From assembly GCA_905234205.1 (NCBI GenBank), contig CAJOGG010000001.1, positions 1 to 6,692 on the forward strand: DNA of 6,692 bases, read 5' to 3'. Position 1 is the stretch's first letter; each line of letters starts with the position of its first letter. This document shows positions 5,866 to 6,692 of the stretch, one piece after another. This DNA is from an uncultured Synergistales bacterium. GTDB taxonomy: Bacteria; Synergistota; Synergistia; Synergistales; Aminobacteriaceae. The translations under genes and the position numbers were made by a program. The notes below the pieces were generated by a model, which saw only the letters and a program-made list of their open reading frames with translations, had not been told where the DNA came from and did not search any database.

Positions 5866-6404
5866 TGGATTACGCCTCCCTGCTCTAATAATATCACGCC
5901 GGAGTTATCCATGCTTGCCTTAGGGGTGCGTAACAAGAATTCGTCATCATAGATTACAAAGCCTTCAGGGAATATAAATGTGTTGTTCTCTTGTTGCCAA
6001 TTTAGCCTTGAGCTTTCAAGATTCCATGTTCTTTTTTCAGTTTGCATAGTTCCCAGAAGGCCAGTAACGCTGCCAATTTGTTGATCCAATGAGTAAACGC
6101 CAATATGTCCGAAGAAATACCATTCGCCTTTATCGCCGCTAAACTCTCTAAGAACGTCAAGCGATCTCATATTTATGGTATTGCCTTCACGATCAAGGTA
6201 TGGGATTTTAACGTGCCATATGTCGCCAGAAATTTCGCGATTAAGCTGAATGTTTTCCATCATCATTCCTGGCATCTTCGACACACTTTGACGTAACAAA
6301 TCGACGTTGAGATTCATATCACTCATAGCATACTGAACAAGAATTATTACTCCTATGAACAATAAGCACGTTATGACTCTAGCTTTTGAGATTTTAAGCT
6401 TCAT
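5838..6404 (-). CDS. lptC: LptC-like periplasmic LPS-transport protein
   Basis: Encodes 188 residues. LptC is an inner-membrane-anchored bridge protein that receives lipopolysaccharide from the LptBFG transporter and passes it to LptA. The sequence has a single N-terminal membrane segment (about 10-27, VITCLLFIGVIILVQYAM) after a basic start, then a periplasmic beta-rich domain with LptC-like spacing: GDIWHVKIPYLDREG, WYFFGHIGVY, GSVTGLLGT, RTWNLESSRLNW, FIFPEGFVIYDDEFLLRTPKASMD, ending GGVIQWVRR. Length matches the family (around 190). The ATG at 6402-6404 overlaps the upstream stop as ATGA and has no recognisable Shine-Dalgarno, so translation probably depends on reinitiation. The 3' end overlaps lptD by 28 bases. 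Primary similarity in LptC is low, so the call rests on size, topology, pattern and adjacency to lptD. Confidence 0.78.
   Translation of the reverse strand: MKLKISKARVITCLLFIGVIILVQYAMSDMNLNVDLLRQSVSKMPGMMMENIQLNREISGDIWHVKIPYLDREGNTINMRSLDVLREFSGDKGEWYFFGHIGVYSLDQQIGSVTGLLGTMQTEKRTWNLESSRLNWQQENNTFIFPEGFVIYDDEFLLRTPKASMDNSGVILLEQGGVIQWVRRIEDY
5875..5880 (-). promoter_or_regulatory. Ribosome binding site of lptD, inside lptC
   Basis: GGGAGG on the minus strand, 9 bases before the lptD ATG at 5863-5865 and located within the last codons of lptC. It confirms the overlapping start and gives lptD its own strong ribosome entry. Confidence 0.65.
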
Positions 6405-6692
6405 AGTGTTTTAGAGTTAATGTTATTCGAGTGAAAATGCCTCACCAATGTATGCATACCACGCGAATTATTTACAACTTCAACCGGAATAGGCTGTGTA
6501 TGTTCAGGAAGCTCGCTTTGGATTTCTCTTATTCTCTCTATTAACAAGTTCACGATTAATTTATCTTCCTCCTTGGGCGATAAAACTTTCTCTTCTTTAA
6601 CGTTCTTATCATATGAATGTGATAAAGCCAGGGATAACTTCGCACACGCCGGGCCTATAAGCTCATATAAAACGCTTGAGGCAAGTATAACA
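6401..6692 (-). CDS. Cation:proton antiporter-like membrane protein, C-terminal end (runs off the right edge)
   Basis: Partial: only the last 96 codons are visible (first complete codon at 6689-6691, stop TGA at 6401-6403). It opens with a membrane-helix end, VILASSVLYELIGPACAKLSLAL. The YELIGP signature with a following hydrophobic stretch is typical of the last helix of CPA/Kef-type sodium or potassium:proton antiporters. A charged, probably cytosolic tail follows, with a short helical stretch (KEEDKLIVNLLIERIREIQSEL) and an unstructured end. The stop overlaps the lptC start by ATGA, placing it in the same transcript. With so little visible, antiporter identity is a reasonable but not secure call, and the transported ion cannot be stated. 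Confidence 0.6.
   Translation of the reverse strand, partial: VILASSVLYELIGPACAKLSLALSHSYDKNVKEEKVLSPKEEDKLIVNLLIERIREIQSELPEHTQPIPVEVVNNSRGMHTLVRHFHSNNINSKTL

Noticed and set aside
1..6692. CRISPR array, tRNA/rRNA, insertion sequence or attachment site
   Set aside because: No regularly spaced direct repeats, cloverleaf-like segments, transposase motifs or terminal inverted repeats were seen. The only repetition is ankyrin module similarity in 805-2196.

Overview
The window reads as one long minus-strand array from a diderm (outer-membrane-bearing) bacterium. LptC-like and LptD-like proteins indicate lipopolysaccharide or similar glycolipid export. A phosphate butyryltransferase-type enzyme next to a class IV aminotransferase points to an anaerobe that ferments acids or amino acids. 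Base composition looks moderate, roughly low-to-mid 40s %GC by eye. A gut or rumen Synergistota-like organism would fit, but this is a guess from gene content; no rRNA or marker gene is present. Every supportable gene is on the minus strand, so transcription runs from high to low coordinates.

Right part (about 4138-6692), envelope block: the C-terminal end of a cation:proton antiporter-like membrane protein enters from the right edge. It overlaps by ATGA with an LptC-like single-span protein, which overlaps by 28 bases with a compact 575-residue LptD-like outer-membrane protein. The overlaps suggest one translationally coupled transcript.

Middle part (about 2211-4137), metabolic block: a class IV PLP aminotransferase follows lptD after 22 bases. 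After a weak terminator-like hairpin comes a phosphate acyl(butyryl)transferase. Together these could deaminate (branched-chain) amino acids and turn the resulting acyl-CoA into acyl phosphate, but no acyl kinase or oxoacid oxidoreductase gene is in view. A better terminator-like hairpin follows the transferase gene and lies immediately before the Shine-Dalgarno site of the next gene.

Left part (1-2196), accessory block: two tandem paralogous ankyrin-repeat genes with Sec signal peptides are followed, 6 bases after the second, by the N-terminal 266 codons of a PMCA/SERCA-like P-type Ca2+ ATPase that runs off the left edge. The second ankyrin gene appears broken by loss of one base in a 4-base C run (minus strand). 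Restoring one C joins two open frames into a single 287-residue protein with a canonical ankyrin module across the junction. The most notable points are this frame break, the pairing of exported ankyrin proteins with a calcium-type pump, the hairpin wedged in front of the first ankyrin gene, and the two-cysteine compact LptD. I see no RNA genes, mobile elements or CRISPR arrays, and no gene-free stretch longer than about 80 bases.
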